From IMG/VR virus record IMGVR_UViG_3300035698_027778, positions 1 to 33,772 of that record: a DNA stretch of 33,772 nt. The stretch is one strand, 5' to 3'. The stretch's first letter is position 1, and each line of letters opens with the position of its first letter. The position numbers were made by a program, and so were the translations under genes. The notes under the pieces were generated by a model. It was not told the origin of the DNA. It ran no database searches and was given only the letters and a program-made list of their open reading frames with translations. This document shows positions 15,982-23,653 of this stretch, piece by piece. The DNA comes from a virus.

Positions 15982-17284
15982 TACAGCAGAAGCTCTAGAC
16001 ACCTCTGCAGCGATCGCGCCTGCAGCTGCAGTCATGATCGCGGGTGGCGACGATCTAGGAAAGAATATCCAAACTTTCCAATGGTCCTCGTTTGTGAATT
16101 CTGGATATATTGTGCGGTGCAAATTCCGCGACCCAAACCACGCTGTCTTAAGGTCTGTAGTGTCTGGTGATGATAGCACGACAAAATATTTGGAAGAGGG
16201 CCGTCGCAGGCCTGTAGAGATTAAGTTCAAATTAGTCAAGACCGGGAAGCTTGAGACCGACGAGCGCCTAGCCTATCTTACTAACATCAAAGCGTATGGA
16301 ACGGCCGAAAACGGGTATACTGAGTTTATTGGCATCGATCCCCCGAGTTTTCTACTTAATGCCGGTACGGCGGACGGCGGCGCCTACAAGGGCAAGGTGT
16401 CCGAAGTCATAAAAAATGTGATCAAGAAATTTACCGACTTGAAAGTCACCGACGGCCCGGATAGCGAAGTTAACATCACCACGACCCAGGACAACGCCGA
16501 GAACATACACTGGATGAACCGGATGGACCCGAAGACGTTCATCAGTTCATTGCTAGAATGGTCCTCGCCATTCACCCCCAAAAAGTCGAAATGGATTGTT
16601 TCGAGCCGAGATCGGGCATTTAACATTAAAGAGGAGGCGGAATTAAAGGGCAAGGATTTTGGTGTGGTATATGTCACCGCTCGTGACGGCAGAGCAACAG
16701 ATACCATGCAGTGGGATGCCGAATTAAATAACTTCGTGTCGGTATTCCAAACAAAATTGGCTACTGGTGGGATTTCCAGTGTATCCGGTAAGTATTATGA
16801 TCCAGTCACTGCGCCCGATCAGGTCATCATTGATGACGCCAACACCATGGCTAAGGTAAACAGTCTTGAAAAGTCGGATAAGGGCCGATCATTCGCAAAA
16901 CCTGGGCCCAGCGACAACTGGCCGGCTGGTGTTCCTATGACGTTTATTCGGCCGATACCTGAATATGGTAGCGCTGGCGACCTTGGTAAACCATATGGTG
17001 AATATATATCTGGTCGCGCGCGCCAGCTCTTCATGAGCATGGTGAATATGGTAATGCGGGTTGTGGTCGAAGTAAAGGGCGCGCACGAGCTTGACGACAG
17101 CGATCTACTTGGAGTTAGTACATGCACTCTGAGCTGGAAGTCAAATGGTGTTGAGGAGGGGCATTTTCTACATGGTAGATGGATTATTTATGGATTCAGG
17201 CATAATCTGACTAAGCACAAGGGCTGGCGCACACAATTATACCTATATCGTATTGATTATGATGCTGAGGCAACTAAGATCTAA
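15974..17284 (+). CDS. Baseplate hub-like protein (gp27/gpD type)
   Basis: The protein has 436 residues with a GTG start at 15974 and GGAA upstream. The layout fits hub proteins that form the trimer seating the spike: a beta-rich N-domain (FVNSGYIVRCKFRDPNHAVL), a helix-forming insertion (GKVSEVIKNVIKKFTDLKVT), a segment with KWIVSSRDRAF, and a C-terminal HGRWIIYGFRHNLTKHKGWR, then TQLYLYRID. The last pattern, 'G.w.v.g..H.l....g..T.l.l.R', is characteristic of gpD/gp27-type hubs. The spike gene lies 6.4 kb downstream, after the cassette and tape measure. Confidence is moderate because hub families diverge strongly. Confidence 0.55.
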   Translation: MSDTAEALDTSAAIAPAAAVMIAGGDDLGKNIQTFQWSSFVNSGYIVRCKFRDPNHAVLRSVVSGDDSTTKYLEEGRRRPVEIKFKLVKTGKLETDERLAYLTNIKAYGTAENGYTEFIGIDPPSFLLNAGTADGGAYKGKVSEVIKNVIKKFTDLKVTDGPDSEVNITTTQDNAENIHWMNRMDPKTFISSLLEWSSPFTPKKSKWIVSSRDRAFNIKEEAELKGKDFGVVYVTARDGRATDTMQWDAELNNFVSVFQTKLATGGISSVSGKYYDPVTAPDQVIIDDANTMAKVNSLEKSDKGRSFAKPGPSDNWPAGVPMTFIRPIPEYGSAGDLGKPYGEYISGRARQLFMSMVNMVMRVVVEVKGAHELDDSDLLGVSTCTLSWKSNGVEEGHFLHGRWIIYGFRHNLTKHKGWRTQLYLYRIDYDAEATKI

Positions 17285-17288
17285 GTAT

Positions 17289-17317
17289 TTGACAAAAAGG
17301 CTTCTTTGTGATACAAT
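17289..17317 (+). promoter_or_regulatory. Consensus sigma70-type promoter
   Basis: TTGACA (17289-17294), a 17-bp spacer and TACAAT (17312-17317) form a near-perfect host housekeeping promoter starting 5 bp after the hub stop codon. The predicted start of transcription is near 17324, just before GGAGC and the ATG at 17337. It is the best sigma70 match I saw in the window, unlike the AT-rich octamer used by the tail genes. Confidence 0.75.
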
Positions 17318-17336
17318 CCCAGTATGGAGCGCTGAT

Positions 17337-17651
17337 ATGAGTGAAAACAATGGCGCCAAAGCGCTTGGTTATCTTCTTCTTCTATTTGTACTAGTTTACA
17401 CGTTTATTCGTTGGTTCTATGGTGGCCCAAGGACCTTTCTAAAGGTCTTTCTTTTTAATCTGTGGATCATAGCATCCTGGTATTTGGGGTTCGCTGACGA
17501 CCCGGTTTATGGATATGGCCCAGGTTGTGCTTCCTCGATCGTGTTTATAATTCTCTTTGTGCCGATTATGTTCTATACGACTTTCGTTTGGCAGGGTTAT
17601 TGTTGGTCTGAAGAAGAGGTATTTGAGAACGGTGAAGAAACCGTTCATTAA
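17337..17651 (+). CDS. Small membrane protein with three TM helices
   Basis: The protein has 104 residues from the ATG with GGAGC 6 bp upstream; the longer upstream frame crosses the promoter and is rejected. Three hydrophobic segments are clear: about 9-27 (ALGYLLLLFVLVYTFIRWF), 33-52 (TFLKVFLFNLWIIASWYLGF) and 65-85 (ASSIVFIILFVPIMFYTTF). The C-terminal tail is acidic (SEEEVFENGEE). It is the first gene of the sigma70-driven cassette and overlaps the primase start. It is not recognised as a holin or superinfection-exclusion protein, though either is compatible with its size and early promoter. Confidence 0.7.
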   Translation: MSENNGAKALGYLLLLFVLVYTFIRWFYGGPRTFLKVFLFNLWIIASWYLGFADDPVYGYGPGCASSIVFIILFVPIMFYTTFVWQGYCWSEEEVFENGEETVH

Positions 17652-18711
17652 ACCGTCTCAATCGCAGATTGAGACATGGATTAAAACCAATATCCGGGAC
17701 TATAATACGCGCAATAGTTCCGCGCGTGGTATGATATATCTAATCGATAACCCGGCGATCCCGGGCGATTCTGGGCATCATCTCGGGATAAGTCCGTCTG
17801 AAGGCTGGTGTCGCGACTTCCGCCCGCACTACAGCGACTGGAATGTTTCATTCCTCAAATTCGTGAGCAAGGTCCGTAATTGCTCGTTCCACGAGGCGAT
17901 CAAGGAAGTATGCGGCAATAAGGCGACTCTCAAAGCACTCATCGCTGAAGTCAAGCGTGCTGAAGAAGAAATAGATGAAGAGCCCGAGGAGGTTTTTGCA
18001 CTCCCAGATAACGTCAAGACCATTGGTGTTGGAGAAGGCGCGGCATGGAAGATTGCCACGAATTATCTCAAACGCCGCCAAATTTCAGTGGAAGAAGCCA
18101 CTAGATTAGACATTCGCTATAACGTCACTAGCTTGTGCTTCCCATATTATGAATATGGGATGGTCGTTTATTATCAAACTAGAGACATGATGGCCAAACG
18201 CTTTTATTTCCCGACGGTCGATGCGGCCGGTGAGAAATCCAATGCGTTCCTGTACGGTTTCGATGACGTCGAGCCAATGACGCCGGCAATTATCACGGAA
18301 GCAATATTCGATTCGATCATGATTGGCGAAGGTGGCCTGGCGACAGGCGGGGCGACTTTCAAGCGCAAGCAAATTAGTAAGCTCAGAGCATTAAACCCAT
18401 CGAAGGTCGTGCTCGCCCCAGACAACGATAATGCCGGCTTGATCTCACTGCGTTCAAATTATGACCTTCTCGAGCCACATTTCGGAGGGCGATTATATCA
18501 TTGCCTGCCACCACAGGAACACAAGGATTGGAACGCATTCGCCCAAGCCATCAGCCGCATAAATAAGCCAACAGCAGTTAGGGATTGGATCGATGATAGG
18601 ATTGAGCCACTCGATTCGTTTAGTGTTTTGAAATTGACGGATCAGGCTGTTGATGAAGTTGAACAAGGCATGAAGAACCGCCGCAAGCTCGGCAGATATC
18701 TTAGGGGCTAA
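17632..18711 (+). CDS. DNA primase, DnaG/Toprim type
   Basis: This primase would synthesise RNA primers for phage DNA replication. The protein has 359 residues if started at GTG 17632; a TTG nine bases upstream is possible. Residues about 30-100 resemble a primase N-terminal domain (GMIYLIDNPAIPG ... GWCRDF) but lack the usual CHC2 zinc-finger cysteine set. Residues about 125-200 form the linker before the core. The Toprim core follows: TEAIFDSIM with Glu223, a GGLATGGATFKRKQISKLRA segment, and APDNDNAGL with Asp264/Asp266. These acidic residues bind catalytic Mg2+. No helicase Walker motif is present. It is the only replication gene in this stretch, lies in the early-type cassette and is 2 bp from the next gene. 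Confidence 0.75.
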   Translation: MKKPFIKPSQSQIETWIKTNIRDYNTRNSSARGMIYLIDNPAIPGDSGHHLGISPSEGWCRDFRPHYSDWNVSFLKFVSKVRNCSFHEAIKEVCGNKATLKALIAEVKRAEEEIDEEPEEVFALPDNVKTIGVGEGAAWKIATNYLKRRQISVEEATRLDIRYNVTSLCFPYYEYGMVVYYQTRDMMAKRFYFPTVDAAGEKSNAFLYGFDDVEPMTPAIITEAIFDSIMIGEGGLATGGATFKRKQISKLRALNPSKVVLAPDNDNAGLISLRSNYDLLEPHFGGRLYHCLPPQEHKDWNAFAQAISRINKPTAVRDWIDDRIEPLDSFSVLKLTDQAVDEVEQGMKNRRKLGRYLRG

Positions 18712-18713
18712 AT

Positions 18714-19253
18714 ATGACATGTATTATTGGTATTGTCGGTAAAGATCGTGTCTGGATGGCGGCGGATTCTATTGGCTCCAATGGCTGGAACAAGGCACAT
18801 CGCACAGATGCGAAATTGTTTCGTAATGGTCCGTTCCTTATTGGATTCACGTCGTCATATCGAATGGGTCAGCTCATTCGATATGACTTCAAACCGCCGC
18901 AACCCAGCGGCGACCCACATAGGTTTATGGTGTCTAAATTCATCCCGGGGGTTAGAAAATGTCTCAAAGATGGGGGATTCCTGACAACCAAGGATGGCGT
19001 CGACCAAGGTGGTGAATTCCTGGTTGCTGTGGGATCTAAGATATTCCATATTCAATCTGATTTCCAAGTTGGGGAATCAAGCGACGGATTTGACGCCTGC
19101 GGGTCTGGAAGCGATTTTGCCCTTGGGTCTTTGTGGACCTCCACAGGGACCGAACGCTTTAGACTTAAATTGGCTCTTGAGGCCGCTGAGAGATATATTA
19201 TTACTGTCGGCGGACCTTTCGTCTATCGAAGCCAGAAAATCAAAAGTACTTAA
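18714..19253 (+). CDS. Proteasome/HslV-like Ntn-hydrolase peptidase
   Basis: The protein has 179 residues. After removal of Met1 the N-terminus is Thr (TCIIGIVGKDRVWMAADSIG), and numbering from that Thr puts Asp at 17 and Lys at 33 (AHRTDAKLFR). These are exactly the Thr1/Asp17/Lys33 catalytic set of proteasome beta subunits and HslV. The GFTSS stretch near 46 matches the 'GfaG' turn, and CGSGSDFALGSL near 125 matches the conserved GSG-(S/G)-x-(Y/F)-A element that carries the oxyanion/Ser129 region. Family members form ring-shaped peptidases fed by AAA+ ATPases. No partner ATPase (HslU-like) is in the window, so host unfoldase use or ATP-independent action is inferred. The gene sits 2 bp after the primase. 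Confidence 0.85.
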   Translation: MTCIIGIVGKDRVWMAADSIGSNGWNKAHRTDAKLFRNGPFLIGFTSSYRMGQLIRYDFKPPQPSGDPHRFMVSKFIPGVRKCLKDGGFLTTKDGVDQGGEFLVAVGSKIFHIQSDFQVGESSDGFDACGSGSDFALGSLWTSTGTERFRLKLALEAAERYIITVGGPFVYRSQKIKST

Positions 19254-19313
19254 GATAATGTCATTGCGGGCCACCACCAACGATCGAATATGAAGCCGCA
19301 ACAGCGGTAGCGT

Positions 19314-19387
19314 TGGCCCGTGGCCGAAGGGTGAGGCTCCGTCCTTATAAGACGGAAAACTGGGTTCGAGTCCCAGCGGGCCTACCA
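19314..19387 (+). tRNA. tRNA-Ile, anticodon UAU, CCA encoded
   Basis: A cloverleaf can be folded by eye. The acceptor is TGGCCCG/CGGGCCT with six good pairs and a T1-T72 mismatch. U8 is present and a three-pair D stem is GCC/GGC. The anticodon stem CCGTC/GACGG is perfect, with loop CTTATAA (anticodon TAT, A37 as expected for A-starting codons). The variable loop is AAAA, and the T arm is CTGGG-TTCGAGT-CCCAG. The discriminator is A and CCA is genome-encoded. The anticodon reads AUA isoleucine codons, which occur in several genes of the window. It lies 60 bp after the peptidase gene and before an intrinsic terminator. Confidence 0.85.
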
Positions 19388-19395
19388 TTTTCTCT

Positions 19396-19432
19396 GGCCG
19401 GTGGTTCCATGTAAGGGCCTCCGGCCATTTTT
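19396..19432 (+). terminator. Intrinsic terminator after the tRNA
   Basis: A nine-position stem (GGCCGGTGG, 19396-19404, with CCTCCGGCC, 19418-19426) has eight G/C pairs and one T-T mismatch. It encloses a 13-nt loop and is followed by A and TTTTT (19428-19432). It would end transcription from the cassette promoter at 17289 just before the promoter element of the tape measure gene. Confidence 0.75.
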
Positions 19433-19445
19433 ATGCATATCCCGG

Positions 19446-19453
19446 TAAATATA
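19446..19453 (+). promoter_or_regulatory. TAAATATA promoter-like element
   Basis: TAAATATATAAAG lies 38 bp before the tape measure ATG and 13 bp after the terminator T-tract. It matches the other plus-strand copies over the first nine bases. It would restart late transcription after the cassette. A 12-bp palindrome GGATAGGTATCC lies between it and the gene, overlapping the weak ribosome-binding region. Confidence 0.5.
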
Positions 19454-19491
19454 TAAAGACAGAATCGATACGCTGGATAGGTATCCATTAG

Positions 19492-22400
19492 ATGGACCAA
19501 GACGCTGCCGCTCTAAGAGTCAACCTCCAGGTTATGGCCACCGGCATAACTGAGGCCGTTGTGATGATCGGCCAGTCTATGAAAAAAGTCGAGGAATCCA
19601 TAGAACGGATCTCCACAAAGGCCGGCGGCATGAAGCTTGGTGGAACTAGCGAATCCCTTGCGGACGCTTTGGTCGAAGCCCCAGCAATGCTGCAAGAAAT
19701 TGCTGGCAAGTATAAGGGGGCCGAAGAAGAACAGCGTAAATTGCTTGCTGGATCAAAGCAGCTAACGGCAGCCATGAGTGGGTCGAACTGGGAAAGCCTA
19801 CTTGGCGACCTAGACACCTTTAAAACGCTTGGTGATGACGCGCGATCTAGCCAAATTGCTTTTACTAAAGTGTGGAAAGATCTTAAAAAGGAAACGAAGG
19901 AACTCTACCCGAAAGATTTCCGGGATCAGATGGATTATTGGGTTGAGAATCTTCCGGAAATGGAAAGGCAGTCGGAGGCGCTTAGCGCCGCTATGAAGGA
20001 CCTGAAGACCATCAGCGGGCATTTGTCGACCAAATTGGGCTCTGTCGGAGAAATGGTAGGGCGCTTCGCCAATTTCGGGCTTGCGGCCGCCGGCATATAT
20101 GCTGTTGCAGATGCGTTTAAGAGCCTTATTGATGCCCAGGAAGCATATGCTCAATCGACTATGCGTTCCGCTGGATCGATGCATAATCTGATAAGGCAAG
20201 AAACAAAACTAAACATTGGTCTGGGGGTAACGACCGATGAAGCTCGCGCCACAGTGGCGGCCCTGGCCCAAAGTGGCGTAACGGCTAACCTGAGTTCGGA
20301 AGATTTCGCCGCGCTCGCGGATGCCAACGTCAAGGCCTCGGTTGCGTTGGGCGTTTCTGCTGACCAAGCCGCTGGTCTGCAGAGGTCAATGATTGGCGCT
20401 GGCGGCACTGTACAAGACGCAACCGATGTGATGAATATGATGGCTTTCGCCCAGGAAGAGATGGGCCTTAGTGCGCAGGAAACCGGCGCGTTGATGGACA
20501 CCTTGGCTAAAGATATGATTGCTGTCCAAGGCGCTATGGGATACGATGGCGCGGCCAAGGAATTCGCCACCCATATGACAATGGCCTCTGGCGTTGCCAA
20601 GGAGGTCGGCGGTGATGTTGCGGCGATCCAGGAGATGATCAGCAAGATTGCTAAGAGCCCGCTTGATATGGCAGCTCTACTCGGCCCAACTATTGTCGGC
20701 ACACTTGCCGAGCGTATGAAGCACGTAAACAATGTTTCGATGCCGGCGCTGATTGAAAGAATGAAGGGCCTGCCTCAAGTTGCGCGCCAGGCAATGATGT
20801 CGGCCTATGGCGTCACAGAATCGATGGTTCGAAATCATAAGTTGATGGCCGAGAAAGCCAAAGACGCGCACATGGAACTTAATGATTACATTAAGATGAA
20901 CGCGGAGGAATCGAAGAAAAAAGAAAGATTAGATTCCGCCTTCAACGAGGCCATGGACACCACAGTCCGCAATCTGCAGCAGCTGTTGCTACCAGCTTTG
21001 AAACTGGTTATGGCTATTCTGACCCCAATCGTTGCGGCATTCACGCTCCTGCTACAGGGCGTTGAAAAAATCATAAGACCGTTTACGTGGCTTCACGAAC
21101 AGTTTATGAAACTTGGTCTTTTTGCCGAAATAGTCAGCGGGATTGTTGGTGTGATTCTTGTTGCGGCCTTACTTTCGGCTACCGGTGCTAGCATCAGATT
21201 AATTGCTGGAATATCGAAACTTGGCTCAGTTGCAAGAGATACTGGCAAAGCAATAATTAGTATCACTAAAAATGCATGGGGCTTTGCCAAAGCATTGCCG
21301 GGCGGGGCGGGCGGTATCAAAAAGTGGGCCGAGTCCCTGAGGGGCACTGGTAAAGCAGCCGAAGTGTCGACAAAGGCCACCGAAGGACTGAAGAAGTCGC
21401 AAGAAGGCTTTAAAAAGGGAGCTAAGGGGGGCAGCGGGATTGTCTCATTCTTTAGGAATTTGAAGGCAGCTTTTCTTGTCTTTGCTAAAAGTTCTGGGCA
21501 GATTCTCAAAGGTGCCGCCACATTCGCACTTGCTCTAACGCTTATGCTTTTGCCGATGTTGTTGTTCATTGGCGTGATTTCGGCTATGGGCATAAGCACC
21601 GACGAATTATTGATAATCGCCGGCGTAATGTTGGCCACCATGTTGGTGATGACTTTGGCTATATATGTAGCAGCTGGGGCTGGTGCTGCCGCGGCTGCCG
21701 CCATGCCACTTCTATTGGTGTTTGCCTTAGCGATGGTAATAATAGGCGCTGCTTTTCTTGTTGGAGCCATTGCATTTAGAATCTTTGCTGGTGCAGCTCT
21801 TAAACTTAGCGAAGTTGATCTGATAAGTCTTGCGGTAGGGGTGCTGGTGCTGTCTGTCGCCATATTGGCCCTGGCCACAGCTGCCTTCGCCTTTGCGGTT
21901 GGCGCGGCTGCGATGTTGGTTGGAGCAGGTACTTTCGGGCTAGCGGCTATTGTTTTTGGCTTAGCGGTATTTGGGTTTGCGGTTGCGATGGCGTTGTTCC
22001 CAACTACTAATTTCACCAATATGGCAAATGCGATGGAAACATTCTCGGCGGCTTTGCAGAGATTGCCCGATGTTGGCGGTTCTCTTGGCAAGATAAAACA
22101 GGTTATGAGCGCTCTCGACGAGCTCGAGGATTATGGCGTTGGTTCTTTGTATAGCATATTGGCCGGGATGGCGATCATGAGCAGGATGGGCAAAATGTTT
22201 GCTCCTGCTGCTGATCCAATGGCTTCATTTGCTGATTCTCTGCAGAGAATAGCCGCCGTTGACATATTCCAGTCGTTGGCTGGTGGCGTGATTGATAAAG
22301 AAGCCAAGTTTGCTCGAGCCGCCGAAATTATTGGGACATATGCCAGCAATGTGTCGGAGAGCTTGTCCAGTATGCATGGGCACCTTGATGGTGCGGCCGA

Positions 22401-22686
22401 AATGATAACGGCTTTCGATGCAGCATCCACAGGTGTTGCAAGTATGCCGCAACCGAGTGTAATCCCAACAGCTCGGACCGCTGGCATCGATACGGTTACT
22501 GATAAAAAAGACAATGAGGAAACAATCGGCATCCTGAAAGCACAACTCGCTGAACTCAAACGAATTGATACTTCTGACCAGGAGAACAAGATTTCCGTTG
22601 ATAGAATCATTAAGAAGCTGGATACATTAATCGAAACTGTTGAGTTCAGGCCACTCTCTGGCGACACAAGCCAGAATTGGACATAA
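19492..22686 (+). CDS. Tape measure protein
   Basis: This 1064-residue protein sets tail length and is expected to run through the tube lumen. Residues 1-180 are helical and charged (KKVEESIERISTKAGGMKLG). About 180-480 resembles the conserved phage tail tape measure domain with Ala/Gly-rich helices and 'GvTtdeArat.aalaq.G' (GLGVTTDEARATVAALAQSG). From about 490 to 850 there are multiple long hydrophobic helices (LPALKLVMAILTPIVAAFTL; ALTLMLLPMLLFIGVISAMG; AILALATAAFAFAVGAAAML), typical of the membrane-inserting part of tape measures. The C-terminus is a coiled-coil-like segment (ETIGILKAQLAELKRID). If it follows the usual relation of about 0.15 nm per residue, the tail would be near 160 nm, which is an estimate only. 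Confidence 0.9.
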   Translation: MDQDAAALRVNLQVMATGITEAVVMIGQSMKKVEESIERISTKAGGMKLGGTSESLADALVEAPAMLQEIAGKYKGAEEEQRKLLAGSKQLTAAMSGSNWESLLGDLDTFKTLGDDARSSQIAFTKVWKDLKKETKELYPKDFRDQMDYWVENLPEMERQSEALSAAMKDLKTISGHLSTKLGSVGEMVGRFANFGLAAAGIYAVADAFKSLIDAQEAYAQSTMRSAGSMHNLIRQETKLNIGLGVTTDEARATVAALAQSGVTANLSSEDFAALADANVKASVALGVSADQAAGLQRSMIGAGGTVQDATDVMNMMAFAQEEMGLSAQETGALMDTLAKDMIAVQGAMGYDGAAKEFATHMTMASGVAKEVGGDVAAIQEMISKIAKSPLDMAALLGPTIVGTLAERMKHVNNVSMPALIERMKGLPQVARQAMMSAYGVTESMVRNHKLMAEKAKDAHMELNDYIKMNAEESKKKERLDSAFNEAMDTTVRNLQQLLLPALKLVMAILTPIVAAFTLLLQGVEKIIRPFTWLHEQFMKLGLFAEIVSGIVGVILVAALLSATGASIRLIAGISKLGSVARDTGKAIISITKNAWGFAKALPGGAGGIKKWAESLRGTGKAAEVSTKATEGLKKSQEGFKKGAKGGSGIVSFFRNLKAAFLVFAKSSGQILKGAATFALALTLMLLPMLLFIGVISAMGISTDELLIIAGVMLATMLVMTLAIYVAAGAGAAAAAAMPLLLVFALAMVIIGAAFLVGAIAFRIFAGAALKLSEVDLISLAVGVLVLSVAILALATAAFAFAVGAAAMLVGAGTFGLAAIVFGLAVFGFAVAMALFPTTNFTNMANAMETFSAALQRLPDVGGSLGKIKQVMSALDELEDYGVGSLYSILAGMAIMSRMGKMFAPAADPMASFADSLQRIAAVDIFQSLAGGVIDKEAKFARAAEIIGTYASNVSESLSSMHGHLDGAAEMITAFDAASTGVASMPQPSVIPTARTAGIDTVTDKKDNEETIGILKAQLAELKRIDTSDQENKISVDRIIKKLDTLIETVEFRPLSGDTSQNWT

Positions 22687-22687
22687 T

Positions 22688-23332
22688 ATGTCTGTTGAGT
22701 ATACAAGAGCAGACGCCGATATTATTGAAAATACTACATTCATAATCAATGAATTGCCAGTGATTATTAATGCCGCCACAAATAAACCCAAACTTCTGCT
22801 TGGCGAGAAGATACCACTGCAATTTCCGCCCAGAATAACTACTGACACGAAAAAAGCTGAATGGCAAGAAACAAATGCTACATTCTATGAGCCCATTGCC
22901 ATCTTTGCTGGGTCGTCGTCCAGGAATCTTGGTCTCGAGTTTGATTATATAATTGATGGTGGGGCTGTCTGGACTGGTGAATATATCGCAAAAATCACTT
23001 CCACTATCAAAGCCTATTTCTACAGGACATTGTCAGATGCCACGTCTGGGGAGAAAAAGGGCGATGGCCAAATTCTGGCGCCAATAGTCACGATCCAATC
23101 TTTATATGGTGCGGTTCGCGCAATATCTACGTGGCGAATGTTGGATGCTGGGATTACTTGGGGGGACATCTCGATCATGCAAGGTGGGAAGCCGTGGAAC
23201 TTATCCGCGAAGATCACGATGAATCTTGCTTCGATATCACAAATCTTCGACGATGATAAACAAGGCAGTAGCGAAAAGGGCGCACAGATCGCCACAAACG
23301 CATCCAAAACTATTTATGCGGAATGGTTCTAA
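22688..23332 (+). CDS. Baseplate/tube-initiator-like structural protein
   Basis: The protein has 214 residues starting 1 bp after the tape measure stop. The central segment FYEPIAIFAGSSSRNLGLEF, then DYIIDGGAVWTGEYIAKITS, and the later SLYGAVRAISTWRMLDAGI fit the beta-rich pattern of baseplate proteins just downstream of tape measures (the gp48/gp54 or LysM-containing class). No lytic motif is seen. It ends with a TAATG overlap to the gp53-like gene. The precise equivalent in T4 is uncertain. Confidence 0.5.
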   Translation: MSVEYTRADADIIENTTFIINELPVIINAATNKPKLLLGEKIPLQFPPRITTDTKKAEWQETNATFYEPIAIFAGSSSRNLGLEFDYIIDGGAVWTGEYIAKITSTIKAYFYRTLSDATSGEKKGDGQILAPIVTIQSLYGAVRAISTWRMLDAGITWGDISIMQGGKPWNLSAKITMNLASISQIFDDDKQGSSEKGAQIATNASKTIYAEWF

Positions 23333-23646
23333 TGGCATTCAGTGGCCCCAGTTCAAGATTCAAGCTTAGCGATCCAGTTATGTCGGCGGATGGCCACCCC
23401 ACTTATGGGATAATGAAGAAATTCAAATTCCTGGATCCAGAGCAAGTTGGTAGTAGATATATAAAGTTCGAGGTAAGTCCGAGGTTTGCGTTTAGACCAG
23501 ACAAAATCGCTGAGTCGGTATATAATCGGCCAGGGTTTGGCTGGGTTGTTATCATGTTTAACAAACCAAAAAATCCATTTGATTGGCCGGAGATAGGCGA
23601 CATCATTAAGCTTCCATCGCCAACTTTGGTAATACCTAATTTATGA
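23332..23646 (+). CDS. gp53-like baseplate wedge protein
   Basis: The protein has 104 residues. The ATG at 23332 overlaps the previous stop; a start 9 bp upstream is also in frame. The C-terminal half (YNRPGFGWVVIMFNKPKNPF, then DWPEIGDIIKLPSP) is the gp53/LysM-like pattern 'Y..p..ww.i...N.i.dP.....G..i.iP' found in T4 gp53 and short tail LysM proteins. In T4, gp53 completes the wedge. Placement directly before the spike gene is consistent. Confidence 0.7.
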   Translation: MAFSGPSSRFKLSDPVMSADGHPTYGIMKKFKFLDPEQVGSRYIKFEVSPRFAFRPDKIAESVYNRPGFGWVVIMFNKPKNPFDWPEIGDIIKLPSPTLVIPNL

Positions 23647-23653
23647 GGTTTTT

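Noticed and set aside
21093-22091. 332-residue minus-strand frame inside the tape measure gene
   Set aside because: It is antisense to the hydrophobic Ala/Gly-rich coding region of the tape measure, whose composition naturally keeps the opposite strand open.
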